DNA of 51,016 nucleotides from an uncultured Planctomycetales bacterium (lineage in GTDB: Bacteria > Planctomycetota > Planctomycetia > Isosphaerales > Isosphaeraceae), in assembly GCA_903926465.1 (NCBI GenBank), contig CAIYJE010000048.1:1-51016 (forward strand). The letters are read 5' to 3'. A program made the position numbers and the translations under genes. This document shows, in pieces, positions 1 through 11,328 of this stretch (position 1 is its first letter; each line of letters begins with the position of its first letter). The notes beneath the pieces are model-generated. The model was not told the DNA's origin and searched no databases. It worked only from the letters and a program-made list of their open reading frames with translations.

Positions 1-129
1 ACACTGGAGCAGGAAACGTCAGCTTGGTCAACGGATGCGAATAGCAGACAGCGTGGTGTAGACTGGCAAATGAAAGTCGACGATGCTCGCACCAAGCTCA
101 AGAGCGTCTACCCCAAACCTAAGCCGTGA
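1..129 (+). CDS. IS630-type transposase, C-terminal fragment (cut by window edge)
   Basis: Frame 1 is open from the first base and gives 42 residues before TGA at 127-129. The peptide has the look of the last part of IS630-family DDE transposases: a Trp in an 'LEQETSAW' segment, then 'GVDWQMKVDDARTKLK' and a 'YPKP' end, matching the usual 'W.FTT.DAR.KLK.LYP' terminus of that family. The catalytic residues would lie outside the window, so it cannot be judged whether the element is intact. No terminal inverted repeat could be recognised downstream. The family call is by recollection of the C-terminal pattern only. Confidence 0.6.
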   Translation, partial: TLEQETSAWSTDANSRQRGVDWQMKVDDARTKLKSVYPKPKP

Positions 130-483
130 CTAAGCACTAGCTGGTCGATCGATGAGTCTGTGGAATGCATAAATCGGGCGTTTGCCATCAGCTTCAGGGA
201 TCTTGCCACGCCCACCAATGGGCAAGGCAAGCAGAAGCGCGTTGCACTGGCGAAGGCATTTGGTCGGTCGCGATTGTCGGAGTCTTGCTGCTGTAAACGC
301 CTTAAATAATGCAGCAGGCAAAAGTTACTGGCATACGCGATGGGCTCGCAGGGCCGCTTTGTGTTCGAGGCTGCGAGCGGGGCTTGGTTTTGAGAAGTCT
401 GGCCTTCGCAGCTTGATGTGCTGTTTTCGGCGCCCCCCCCCCCCCCATCTTGCAGTCTGAACCGGCAGCATCAAGGCCTTGGA
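130..483. other. Intergenic stretch after the transposase; no convincing gene
   Basis: No ORF here has convincing protein character. The transposase frame stays open after its TGA until TAA at 307-309, but those 59 codons look like no known domain and probably reflect decayed insertion-sequence flank. A run of 14 C lies at 433-446. The downstream neighbour (rtcA) ends at 484 on the other strand, so this is a convergent spacer. No clear terminator hairpin was seen. Confidence 0.5.
433..446. repeat. Homopolymer of 14 C
   Basis: Fourteen consecutive C residues occur in a non-coding spacer. Such tracts slip during replication and are also a common place for sequencing length errors. No gene start or promoter that it could switch is evident next to it. 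Confidence 0.9.
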
Positions 484-1551
484 TCAAGCGATCTCAAGGG
501 TTGCCGGTTGGCCGGGTTCGGAGCCGGTACGGATCCGGATCGTCCGGTCCAAGAACGCCATGACGGTGCCAGCGTTGGTACGTAAGTGGTTGGTGACCGT
601 GGGTGTGGTGAAGGTACTCACGCCTGGCGCCAAGCACAGCGGCAAGAGCATCTGGTCGGCCGAGTGAGCATCCACTGCGCCGGGCTGGTTCAAGAATTCC
701 AGGAGTTCGTCGATGGCATCATCGGCCACGGCTTCTGCGGGTTTGCCTGGGGCTCCCAGGCACACAAACGTGGTCGAGGTAGCACCATGGTGCTGGGTGG
801 CCCCAAATTCGGCCGTGAGCGAGATGGCCGCCCCCTGCCCGGTTCCAGCCCAGTCTTCAACGGCGAAGCTCGCGAGTTCCGCCAGCCCCTGCTCGGCCAG
901 GCGAACGCCGGCCTGATCCAGGAGTCTTTGGGCGACATGACTTCTGGAGAGGTTCAGAGCGCCGGCGCTGGCTTTGATACCGCACAGCGGACCGCGTTCG
1001 AGCAACTGCAGCGGTCGAGGTTGACCGGGCTCGATCCAGGCCTCAAGCTGACCACCACCGCGGGGATAGAACCCTGCGCGTGGCATGGACAACGCCAACC
1101 GCATTCCCATTTGCTCCTGGTACGATCGCCAGGTCTCTTGCAAGAACGGAAACGAAGGGGCGTGATCATTGAAGGTCCCGCCCGTCAGCCGAACGTGAAT
1201 CGGGCTGAGCGCACGCGTGGCAATGGCCAGGTGCAGTGTATGCAGAACCAGCGCGGTTCCCCCGGCCGTCCCAATATCCAGGGTCAGGTCGGTTGGTTCG
1301 TAAGTTGTGGGCGAAAACCGGAGCGTCTGAGATCCAAGCTGGTCCCCTTCCACGGTGGCGTGGCCCAGCAAGGCCGCGGCCCGCACGGCGGCCAGGTGCT
1401 GAGGACGAAGCCCAGGTTTTGATCGGTTGGCCCGGATCTGTTCAATCCGGAACGGTCGACCGGTCAGCAGCGAAAGGGTCAGGGCCGACCGCAGGATCTG
1501 GCCACCCCCCTCACCTTCCGATCCGTCCAGTTGCAGTTCGTGAGTATCCAT
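484..1551 (-). CDS. rtcA: RNA 3'-terminal phosphate cyclase RtcA
   Basis: Converts an RNA 3'-phosphate to a 2',3'-cyclic phosphate with ATP through an enzyme-AMP intermediate. The protein starts with the family signature 'DGSEGEGGGQILR' followed by 'ANRSKPGLRPQHL', and carries 'GTAGGTALVLHTL' and 'PRGGGQLE' in the middle. Near the end it has 'HSADQMLLP', whose His corresponds to the adenylated catalytic His of E. coli RtcA. From the Met at 1551 the length is 355 aa, close to the usual 340. The Met four codons upstream (1563) is equally possible, and no Shine-Dalgarno is visible for either. The longer open frame to 1695 adds a segment without family resemblance. No rtcB or rtcR lies in the window, so it is separated from the usual RNA-repair partners. 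It follows the lipoprotein gene at 1705 on the same strand. Confidence 0.92.
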   Translation of the reverse strand: MDTHELQLDGSEGEGGGQILRSALTLSLLTGRPFRIEQIRANRSKPGLRPQHLAAVRAAALLGHATVEGDQLGSQTLRFSPTTYEPTDLTLDIGTAGGTALVLHTLHLAIATRALSPIHVRLTGGTFNDHAPSFPFLQETWRSYQEQMGMRLALSMPRAGFYPRGGGQLEAWIEPGQPRPLQLLERGPLCGIKASAGALNLSRSHVAQRLLDQAGVRLAEQGLAELASFAVEDWAGTGQGAAISLTAEFGATQHHGATSTTFVCLGAPGKPAEAVADDAIDELLEFLNQPGAVDAHSADQMLLPLCLAPGVSTFTTPTVTNHLRTNAGTVMAFLDRTIRIRTGSEPGQPATLEIA

Positions 1552-1704
1552 ACGGCGTACCATGCCTGGATGAGCTGGTGGAGCGAAGCGGGAGGTTGGC
1601 TGACGGTGAGGTGTTGCCGAGCCATGTCCGCCGTGTGAGATCCAACGCCTGGGTGACGGGGCACCGCTCCTGGCAAAGATAGACAGTTCATCCATGATCG
1701 TGGT

Positions 1705-2835
1705 TCAACTTCCTGGTGTTACGGTGGGTGAGTCTGCCTGGTTGGATTCTTCCTGTTCAACCGGAGACTGAGACGTGGAGTCTGGATCTATGCCGGTCGA
1801 TGTTGCGTTCAAAGCTTCTGAACCGCCGACCAGCGCGGGTACCACGCTGGAATCTGCGGGTGGGGCGGTTTCCGGTGGTCGGGTTGCAGCCACTGGGCCG
1901 GGTACCACGTCGGCTTTGAGCGCTTCGTCGTCTAGTGGCATGAGCGCGGGTGGCAGTTCAAAGCTCCCGGTGCCGGCTTCAGAGACGGAATTGCGATTGG
2001 CCCAGATCAGCACCAGGCTCTGCTTGATCCGGTCGCTGTTTCCCTCGGGCTTGTTGAACAAAAGATCGCCCAGAGTGCCGTTTCGATCGGGTCGAGCACC
2101 AATGACAGCAATCTGACCCGGTTGTAAGGTCATGGTGGCTGCCAGGTCGCGGAGGGTCTCTTGCTTCTGGCCCGAGGACATCTGGAACTCACGGGGCATC
2201 ATGAGTGCTCCGGTGGGTATGGGCATAAAGCTCGACTGGACGGGGCCGTGATGAAGTTCTGGCGCCAGCCGCAAAGAGACCGCGCTCGGCCCTTCGTGAG
2301 TGGCCGTAACCCGCAGGAACCCTTTGGCATCACTGTAGTTTTTGCCGCGAACTTGCCCTTGGGGGTCGCTCAGGAGCAGGTTGATACTGGGTTGGGCCTG
2401 CGCCTGATTGGCATCAATCAATGCACTTTCGCCACTGGCGTTGGCAATCATTTGCACGTCAGGCTGGTTGGGTGGCTTGGCCCGAAGTTGTTCAGAGAGT
2501 CCTGAAGGGAGTTCGCCTGTTAACCGGCCCAGACGCAGGCCATTGGTCTGCAAGGCACGCCGGAGTTCGGGCTCAACCACCTGTTCGTCTGCTAGACTCC
2601 AGGCGATCTCGTTCAGGAGTGGATCACCCTGGGGACGTGTCAGAATGACCACGGTCAGGGAACAGCGTTTGGCTTCGATCACTCGTCCAGGATCAACCAC
2701 GGGGTTCAGGGCACCGCCAGGTTTATCGCGTGACGGGGTCAGCTTGCAGCCACTCAGAACCAAGAGCAGGCCGAGCGTGATGACGCGTAGGTGAATCCAG
2801 GGCAGTCGAAATTTGCAGAGCTTCGGTATGCTCAT
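1705..2835 (-). CDS. Predicted lipoprotein of unknown function
   Basis: From the Met at 2835 (GGGAGG about 10 nt upstream) the protein is 376 aa. A basic start and a hydrophobic stretch lead to a lipobox 'LVLSGC' near residue 29, so it is probably lipid-anchored after signal peptidase II cleavage. The middle holds 'MTLQPGQIAVIGARP' and 'SLVLIWANR', with beta-rich character. The last 80 residues are rich in Pro, Ala, Thr and Glu and look disordered. I do not recognise a family. Earlier in-frame Met codons (2868, 2940) lack a ribosome site and would bury the signal peptide. It lies upstream of rtcA and diverges from the glycosyltransferase gene across a 270-bp spacer. Confidence 0.75.
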   Translation of the reverse strand: MSIPKLCKFRLPWIHLRVITLGLLLVLSGCKLTPSRDKPGGALNPVVDPGRVIEAKRCSLTVVILTRPQGDPLLNEIAWSLADEQVVEPELRRALQTNGLRLGRLTGELPSGLSEQLRAKPPNQPDVQMIANASGESALIDANQAQAQPSINLLLSDPQGQVRGKNYSDAKGFLRVTATHEGPSAVSLRLAPELHHGPVQSSFMPIPTGALMMPREFQMSSGQKQETLRDLAATMTLQPGQIAVIGARPDRNGTLGDLLFNKPEGNSDRIKQSLVLIWANRNSVSEAGTGSFELPPALMPLDDEALKADVVPGPVAATRPPETAPPADSSVVPALVGGSEALNATSTGIDPDSTSQSPVEQEESNQADSPTVTPGS

Positions 2836-3106
2836 GGGCGGAATCCCTCCCGCGTCAATCGGATTCATGGCCTTCTGTTGACGATCCCAGGAGAGGCCGG
2901 GACCCAAAGGGCAGAAGGAGGCGGGGTAGACTAGGGGCAATGTTGAAGACTGTCAATCCCGACTGCTTTTCGAGAAAAACCAGTACAACATGACCTGGTG
3001 TCGCTAAACTCTGATGATTGCTGGGGCTTGGGTGGCTGCTTAACATGGCGTTACGGGTGGGTTGTGCATGCGATTCGACTCGGCCGGCAGGGAAGTGAAT
3101 TACTCC

Positions 3107-4315
3107 ATGTCTTCCGCGATGGCCTTGCCAGGCTGCGCGATTTCGTCTTCCGTTGCCAATCAGGTGGCCGGTCTGCTTCGTGTTGCCTGGTTTTATGATC
3201 TGGATGCGTGCCGTCATCCCACGGGGGTCACTCGGCATGCTCTGGCCCAGCGCGAGGCCTTGCTGGCGAACCCAACGGTACGCTTGACCACAGTCACCGG
3301 TCGGCTCTCCACCTCGGAGGGTCGCCAAGCCTGGTCGGCCTCCGCCCATTTGCCGCGCAGGCAACTGCCGCTCTCAACCCGTCAGATGATTCGCTTCTGG
3401 CGTGTTTGTGGCGGGCCTCGCATGGACTGGTGGACCGGGCCGATTGACTGGGTCTATTGCCCAGCCGAATACTTCGTGCCAGCGGGTCAAGCCCGGCTGG
3501 CGGTTACCAGCCATGACGTGCTTCAGGACCTCACCTACGGCGGGCCCCGCCGCCGCGGCTTACTGGGGCGGATCTTCGATCGAGCCGACCTCATCGCCTC
3601 GGTCTCGCATTTCAACAGTGAGCAATTGCTGAACGCCTTCCCCGGTTGTGAAGGGCGTGTGGTGCATGTGCCCAACGCGGCCGACGATCTCTTTCTGGAA
3701 CCGGCCACCGAGTCTGAGCGGGCTGAGGTTCGAGGCGAGCTGGGTCTGGCGCCAGATTGTCGGTACCTGCTGTCTGTGGCGAATTTCCAGCCCCGGAAAA
3801 ATCTGGAGCGACTGGTGAGGGCGGCGGCCCAGTTGGCTGAGGTGGCCAGCGGAGAACTGGCCGTGGTGCTGGTGGGTGATGGCTCCGCAGAAGAGGTTGC
3901 ACAACTGGAAACCGTGATTGCGTCCCTTCCCAGCCGCGTGCGGATTGTACGTCCTGGGTACCTCCAAGGGGTGAGCCTGCGGGCGGCGTATGCCGAGGCG
4001 CTGGCCTTGGTCTTTCCATCCACGTGCGAAAGCTTTGGCATTCCGGCCGTGGAGGCGATGGCCCAAGGGTGTCCGGTGGTGCTGGCAGACTCTACGGCCC
4101 TGCCTGAAATTAGTGGACCGGCCGGCTGGTATGTGGAACCGACCCGTGAAGATTCGATTGCCGCCACGCTGCGTGAGGTGATCGATCAGCCTGCGGAAGT
4201 GGCACGCCGGGTGGAAGTTGGCCGGCTTCGCGCGGCTTCCTATCGCTGGGAGCACTCGTCTGAGCGGCTGGTGGAGGCTATGCGGGCCAGGAGCAGCACT
4301 CCGAAACGGGGTTGA
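3107..4315 (+). CDS. GT4-type glycosyltransferase
   Basis: Retaining GT-B glycosyltransferase of the family 4 group, probably acting on a surface polysaccharide or glycolipid; donor and acceptor are unknown. After a poorly conserved start the N-lobe begins at 'LRVAWFYDLD' with 'GVTRHA', the type of segment where GT4 enzymes bind the acceptor. The C-lobe shows 'VANFQPRKNLERLV', then 'VFPSTCESFGIPAVEAMAQG', the E(x7)E motif that binds the sugar nucleotide, followed by 'GWYVEP'. Start choice is uncertain: the reading frame opens further up at a TTG (3062), and Met codons exist at 3068, 3107 and 3119. I take 3107 because AGGGAAG lies about 11 nt before it; recognisable homology begins only some 20 residues later. 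It stands alone, with a strong hairpin right after the stop. Confidence 0.85.
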   Translation: MSSAMALPGCAISSSVANQVAGLLRVAWFYDLDACRHPTGVTRHALAQREALLANPTVRLTTVTGRLSTSEGRQAWSASAHLPRRQLPLSTRQMIRFWRVCGGPRMDWWTGPIDWVYCPAEYFVPAGQARLAVTSHDVLQDLTYGGPRRRGLLGRIFDRADLIASVSHFNSEQLLNAFPGCEGRVVHVPNAADDLFLEPATESERAEVRGELGLAPDCRYLLSVANFQPRKNLERLVRAAAQLAEVASGELAVVLVGDGSAEEVAQLETVIASLPSRVRIVRPGYLQGVSLRAAYAEALALVFPSTCESFGIPAVEAMAQGCPVVLADSTALPEISGPAGWYVEPTREDSIAATLREVIDQPAEVARRVEVGRLRAASYRWEHSSERLVEAMRARSSTPKRG

Positions 4316-4320
4316 GGAGC

Positions 4321-4356
4321 GGATGTCTCGCCTTGGTCGGTTGGGCGAGAGCATCC
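4321..4356 (+). terminator. Hairpin after the glycosyltransferase gene (possible terminator)
   Basis: An inverted repeat starts six bases past the stop codon: GGATGTCTCGCC (4321-4332) pairs with GGCGAGAGCATCC (4344-4356) with one bulged base and an 11-nt loop. No T tract follows, so it may be a Rho-independent terminator of poor type or simply a 3'-end stabiliser. Confidence 0.45.
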
Positions 4357-4515
4357 CAATCGTGAACCGCTGTAAATGGATACGCGGCCCAGGAAATCAC
4401 TCCAAGGTTGCTGGCCGCTTTCCGGCCAGGCCATTACCATATCGCTCTGGTTCCTCACGCACTGGACCGCGTCTGGCCTTACTTCCTCGCCCTGACCTGG
4501 ATTGGATTCACAGCC

Positions 4516-5619
4516 ATGAAAATCACACGCATTGCGGTCTATCGAGTGGAACTTCCCCTGAGCGAGGGGAGTTACAAGTGGTCGGGCGGGAAGTCGGTCA
4601 ATGTTTTTGATAGCTCGATTGTCCGGGTAGAAACCGACGCCGGCATTGTGGGCCATGGCGAAGTCTGCCCGCTGGGCCCGTTTTATCTGCCAGCCTATGC
4701 CGGCGGCGTGCGTGCCGGTATTGCCGAACTGGGGCCGCACTTGCTGGGCTGGGATCCTACGGAACTGGGTGCGCTGAATCGACGGATGGATTCCGCCCTC
4801 AAGGGACACCCGTACGTCAAGAGCGGCATTGATATCGCCTGCTGGGACATTCTTGGTCAGGTGGCCGGCCTGCCGGTTTGTACGCTGCTGGGTGGCCGGT
4901 TCGGTGACGATGTGGTGCTGTACCGGGCCATCTCGCAAGAGTCTCCCGAGGAGATGGCGGCCAAGGTGGCCGGCTACCGCGCTCAGGGGTATCGCCGGTT
5001 CCAGCTCAAGGTTGGGGGAGATCCCGACGTCGATATTGACCGCATCAAGGCCGTGGCCGCGGAACTGAAGGCCGGTGACCGCCTGGTTGCCGACGCCAAC
5101 ACCGGCTGGCTGCCCCACGAGGCCGCACGCGTGGTCCGGGCCGTGCGTGACATCGATGTCTATATCGAACAGCCGTGCGCGTCTTATGAAGAGTGTCTGA
5201 GTATCCGTCGCCGGACCGATCACCCGTTCATTCTTGATGAAAACATTGACAGTCTCGACATGCTTTTGCGGGGTCATGCCGATGGTGCCATGGACCTGGT
5301 GAATCTCAAGATCAGCAAGCTTGGCGGTCTGACCAAAACCCGGCAGGCTCGTGACCTGTGCGTCTCGCTGGGCATCGCCATGACGCTGGAAGATAGCTGG
5401 GGCGGCGATATCACCACCGCGGTCATTGCCCACCTGGCGCATAGCACCCCCAAGGAACTGCTCTTCACCTGTACCGACTTCAATAGCTACGTCACGGTGA
5501 GCACGGCCGACGGGGCCCCGAAGCGGGTCCATGGCCGTATGGCGGCCTCGACTCAGCCTGGGCTGGGGATCTCACCCCGGTTTGAGGTGCTCGGGAAGCC
5601 GGTTCTAGTGGTGGAGTAA
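4516..5619 (+). CDS. Enolase-superfamily dehydratase/epimerase (mandelate racemase / muconate lactonizing type)
   Basis: A 367-aa (beta/alpha)7-beta barrel enzyme that removes the proton alpha to a carboxylate with a bound Mg2+. The catalytic set is complete: Lys165 in 'FQLKVGG', metal ligands Asp193 ('VADANTGW'), Glu218 ('YIEQPC') and Asp241 ('ILDEN'), and Lys265 in 'NLKISKLGG' as the opposite-face base. The N-terminal capping domain with '[16 protein letters not shown]' is present. Gln163 stands where many MLE-group enzymes have the first Lys of KxK; as I recall, hydroxyproline-betaine epimerase and cis-3-hydroxyproline dehydratase relatives show the same 'QLKVGG', so a proline-derivative substrate is a reasonable guess, not shown. 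The start at the Met of '[10 protein letters not shown]' fits the family. The open frame before it (from 4408) is an unlikely extension. No pathway genes sit nearby. Confidence 0.88.
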   Translation: MKITRIAVYRVELPLSEGSYKWSGGKSVNVFDSSIVRVETDAGIVGHGEVCPLGPFYLPAYAGGVRAGIAELGPHLLGWDPTELGALNRRMDSALKGHPYVKSGIDIACWDILGQVAGLPVCTLLGGRFGDDVVLYRAISQESPEEMAAKVAGYRAQGYRRFQLKVGGDPDVDIDRIKAVAAELKAGDRLVADANTGWLPHEAARVVRAVRDIDVYIEQPCASYEECLSIRRRTDHPFILDENIDSLDMLLRGHADGAMDLVNLKISKLGGLTKTRQARDLCVSLGIAMTLEDSWGGDITTAVIAHLAHSTPKELLFTCTDFNSYVTVSTADGAPKRVHGRMAASTQPGLGISPRFEVLGKPVLVVE

Positions 5620-5786
5620 CGTCGCTGAGGCCGGAATTCTGGCCGTGATCGCGTCAGAGCGCAAGCACTCGGAACCATCGACATCCGCAACATCTATGGC
5701 GTTTCGAACACGGCTCCAGGGAATGTCCAAACAGACAGACGTGCCTGGAGCGAGTGCGAGCCCGAGGCGTCGCCACAACACGACGC

Positions 5787-6089
5787 TCAGAGGTCGTAAG
5801 GCTGAGGCGTCGATGCCCCTGACGTGAGGCCCGAATCGACATGCGTTGGCCTCCTCTTTGGCGGCCCGGCAACAAGAATGACAAGTGACCAGAGACCGGC
5901 CATCGGTACGGCACCAAAGAGACCCAAAGCAAAACCCGAGCCAACGCACAGTCCCAAACCGACCCAACCGAGCCCTAGCCGCTCTCGTTTCCGACCGACG
6001 GCGAGGGGAAGGAGGCCGCAGAGGATTCCAACAAACACGGCACCAAAGATGGCACCGACCATGTAGGCGGTTGTGTTATGAGTATCCAC
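5787..6089 (-). CDS. Small membrane protein of unknown function
   Basis: A 100-aa protein with three probable membrane segments: 'MVGAIFGAVFVGILCGLLPLAV'-like near residues 10-31, a Gly-rich one at about 40-60, and a third near 62-75. The C-terminus is short and polar. I start it at GTG 6089 because GGAGG lies five bases upstream; the reading frame continues up to 6140 but without a ribosome site. It lies downstream of rpoC on the same strand, separated by the rpoC terminator, so it needs its own promoter. Function unknown. Confidence 0.65.
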   Translation of the reverse strand: MDTHNTTAYMVGAIFGAVFVGILCGLLPLAVGRKRERLGLGWVGLGLCVGSGFALGLFGAVPMAGLWSLVILVAGPPKRRPTHVDSGLTSGASTPQPYDL

Positions 6090-6385
6090 GAAAGCCTCCG
6101 ATTGAGGGTCGATAACAAAGTCCGCTCGATCCCAAAGCAATCACGCAACGGCTTCGCGTCTACCGCATATCTACCGAATGTCTATTGCGATCGCCGCATG
6201 ATTGCTTCGATGAATGGACACAATTTTATCGCCCCCAGAATTGCCTTGCAACGATGAAGCCTGGCATCGGCGAACGAAACGTCCCGGGTTCACCCACACG
6301 GGTTAAGTGAGTGAGAAGCCGAGTGGGTGCTCCCTGCTGGGATAGGCTCAAATTCGGAGATCTCAATTCAGGACACCGGCTCGCG
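6090..6385. other. Spacer between the small membrane gene and the rpoC terminator
   Basis: About 300 bases with no supported gene. It should hold the promoter of the minus-strand membrane gene (the GGAGG ribosome site is at 6095-6099), but no clear -35/-10 pair could be picked. Confidence 0.5.
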
Positions 6386-6435
6386 TCAAAAACAACAGAA
6401 GCCCCGCTGGTCCAAGCTGGATCAGCGGGGCTTCT
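6386..6435 (-). terminator. Intrinsic terminator of rpoC
   Basis: Read on the minus strand, a nearly perfect hairpin (6435 down to 6397, arms AGAAGCCCCGCTG / CAGCGGGGCTTCT with inner pairing) is followed by TTGTTTTTG. It lies 38 bases after the rpoC stop, in classic Rho-independent form. Confidence 0.9.
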
Positions 6436-6473
6436 GGAGTGATTTACGGTCGAGATGTCGGTATCAACCCGGC

Positions 6474-10721
<4,248 letters not shown>

Positions 10722-11016
10722 GAGTCGGTCTCCTTTGTAGCTGGCACGTGGGTCCCGGGGCGGGTCCGGGGCCGTGTTTCTGCGGAAAGTTCCAACAAAA
10801 AAACACAGCCAGACCGGGTGAAGTAAACCGTGTTACACCCGCGCCGGTGGTGAAAAACAAGATTGGCCGCCAAGGTTGGGCCGATCATCATTTAAACGAG
10901 CCTTGTCGACCCTAGGGGCCGAAAGCGTAACAGCCCGCGCATCCCACACGGACTTCGCAAGGCTGTTGACGCCAGGGATGGCGACGAAATTCCCCGGGCG
11001 GTCGTTAATAAAACAC

Positions 11017-11046
11017 AACCGAGGACCGCTTTCGCAGGCCTCGGTT
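11017..11046 (-). terminator. Terminator-like hairpin in front of rpoC (terminator or leader attenuator)
   Basis: Arms AACCGAGG and CCTCGGTT (11017-11024 and 11039-11046) enclose a 14-nt loop. On the minus strand the hairpin is followed by GTGTTTTATT. It may end transcripts of the FG-GAP gene, or act inside the rpoC leader if the 11115-11144 promoter is used. Confidence 0.6.
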
Positions 11047-11114
11047 CGTTGCTTGAAAATCGGCACGGTCAGTGGGGCCCCTGGCAAATGTCCGAATCAA
11101 GTCGGTAGTCCTAC

Positions 11115-11144
11115 AGTATAATGCAAGATGGGGACCGAAGCCAA
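11115..11144 (-). promoter_or_regulatory. Candidate sigma70 promoter for rpoC
   Basis: On the minus strand TTGGCT (11144-11139) is followed after 18 bases by TATACT (11120-11115). The -10 box matches the consensus at five of six positions. It points toward rpoC and lies downstream of the FG-GAP gene's stop, which would let rpoC be transcribed apart from rpoB. Confidence 0.45.
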
Positions 11145-11249
11145 GAGAGATTGGGTCGCAATCGTATTTTTTCTGACAGGTCAAGCTCTAACTTTCATCG
11201 ACAAGAGGGGTTAGGGGTTGGCCTGGGTCGCCGGATTTCTAGTCGCGTG

Positions 11250-11310
11250 GTGAAGTTGAAGCGACTTGGCGGCACAACCGGTGTTGGTATTCAGGTCGCT
11301 TCAGCTTCAC
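11250..11310. repeat. Imperfect 18-bp inverted repeat after the FG-GAP gene
   Basis: Arms at 11250-11267 and 11293-11310 match at 16 of 18 positions (GTGAAG-TGAAGCGAC core). The 25-nt loop itself contains the near-palindrome CAACCGGTGTTG. It begins 18 bases past the stop codon of the minus-strand FG-GAP gene and could be a 3' stability hairpin. No T tract follows. Confidence 0.6.
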
Positions 11311-11328
11311 TAAAGTCCGGGCGTGGGG

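Larger units (their letters stand above)
10722..11328 (-). other. Long rpoC leader/upstream region (607 bp)
   Basis: No gene is supported here. On the minus strand it holds, in order, a hairpin just after the FG-GAP gene stop, a candidate sigma70 promoter (11144-11115), a terminator-like hairpin (11046-11017) and the rpoC ribosome site AAAGGAG (10736-10730). A second, weaker promoter-like pair is TTGTTT with TGTAAC 17 bp on, near 10858-10830. If transcription begins at about 11107 the rpoC leader is close to 390 nt. Confidence 0.55.

Noticed and set aside
130-309. In-frame continuation after the IS630-type TGA, as possible stop-codon read-through
   Set aside because: The extra 59 codons resemble no transposase part, and the family normally ends near the TGA. 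Chance is the simpler reading.
433-446. C14 tract as a phase-variation switch
   Set aside because: It is not inside a supported gene and has no promoter next to it. A sequencing or replication slip tract is the simpler view.
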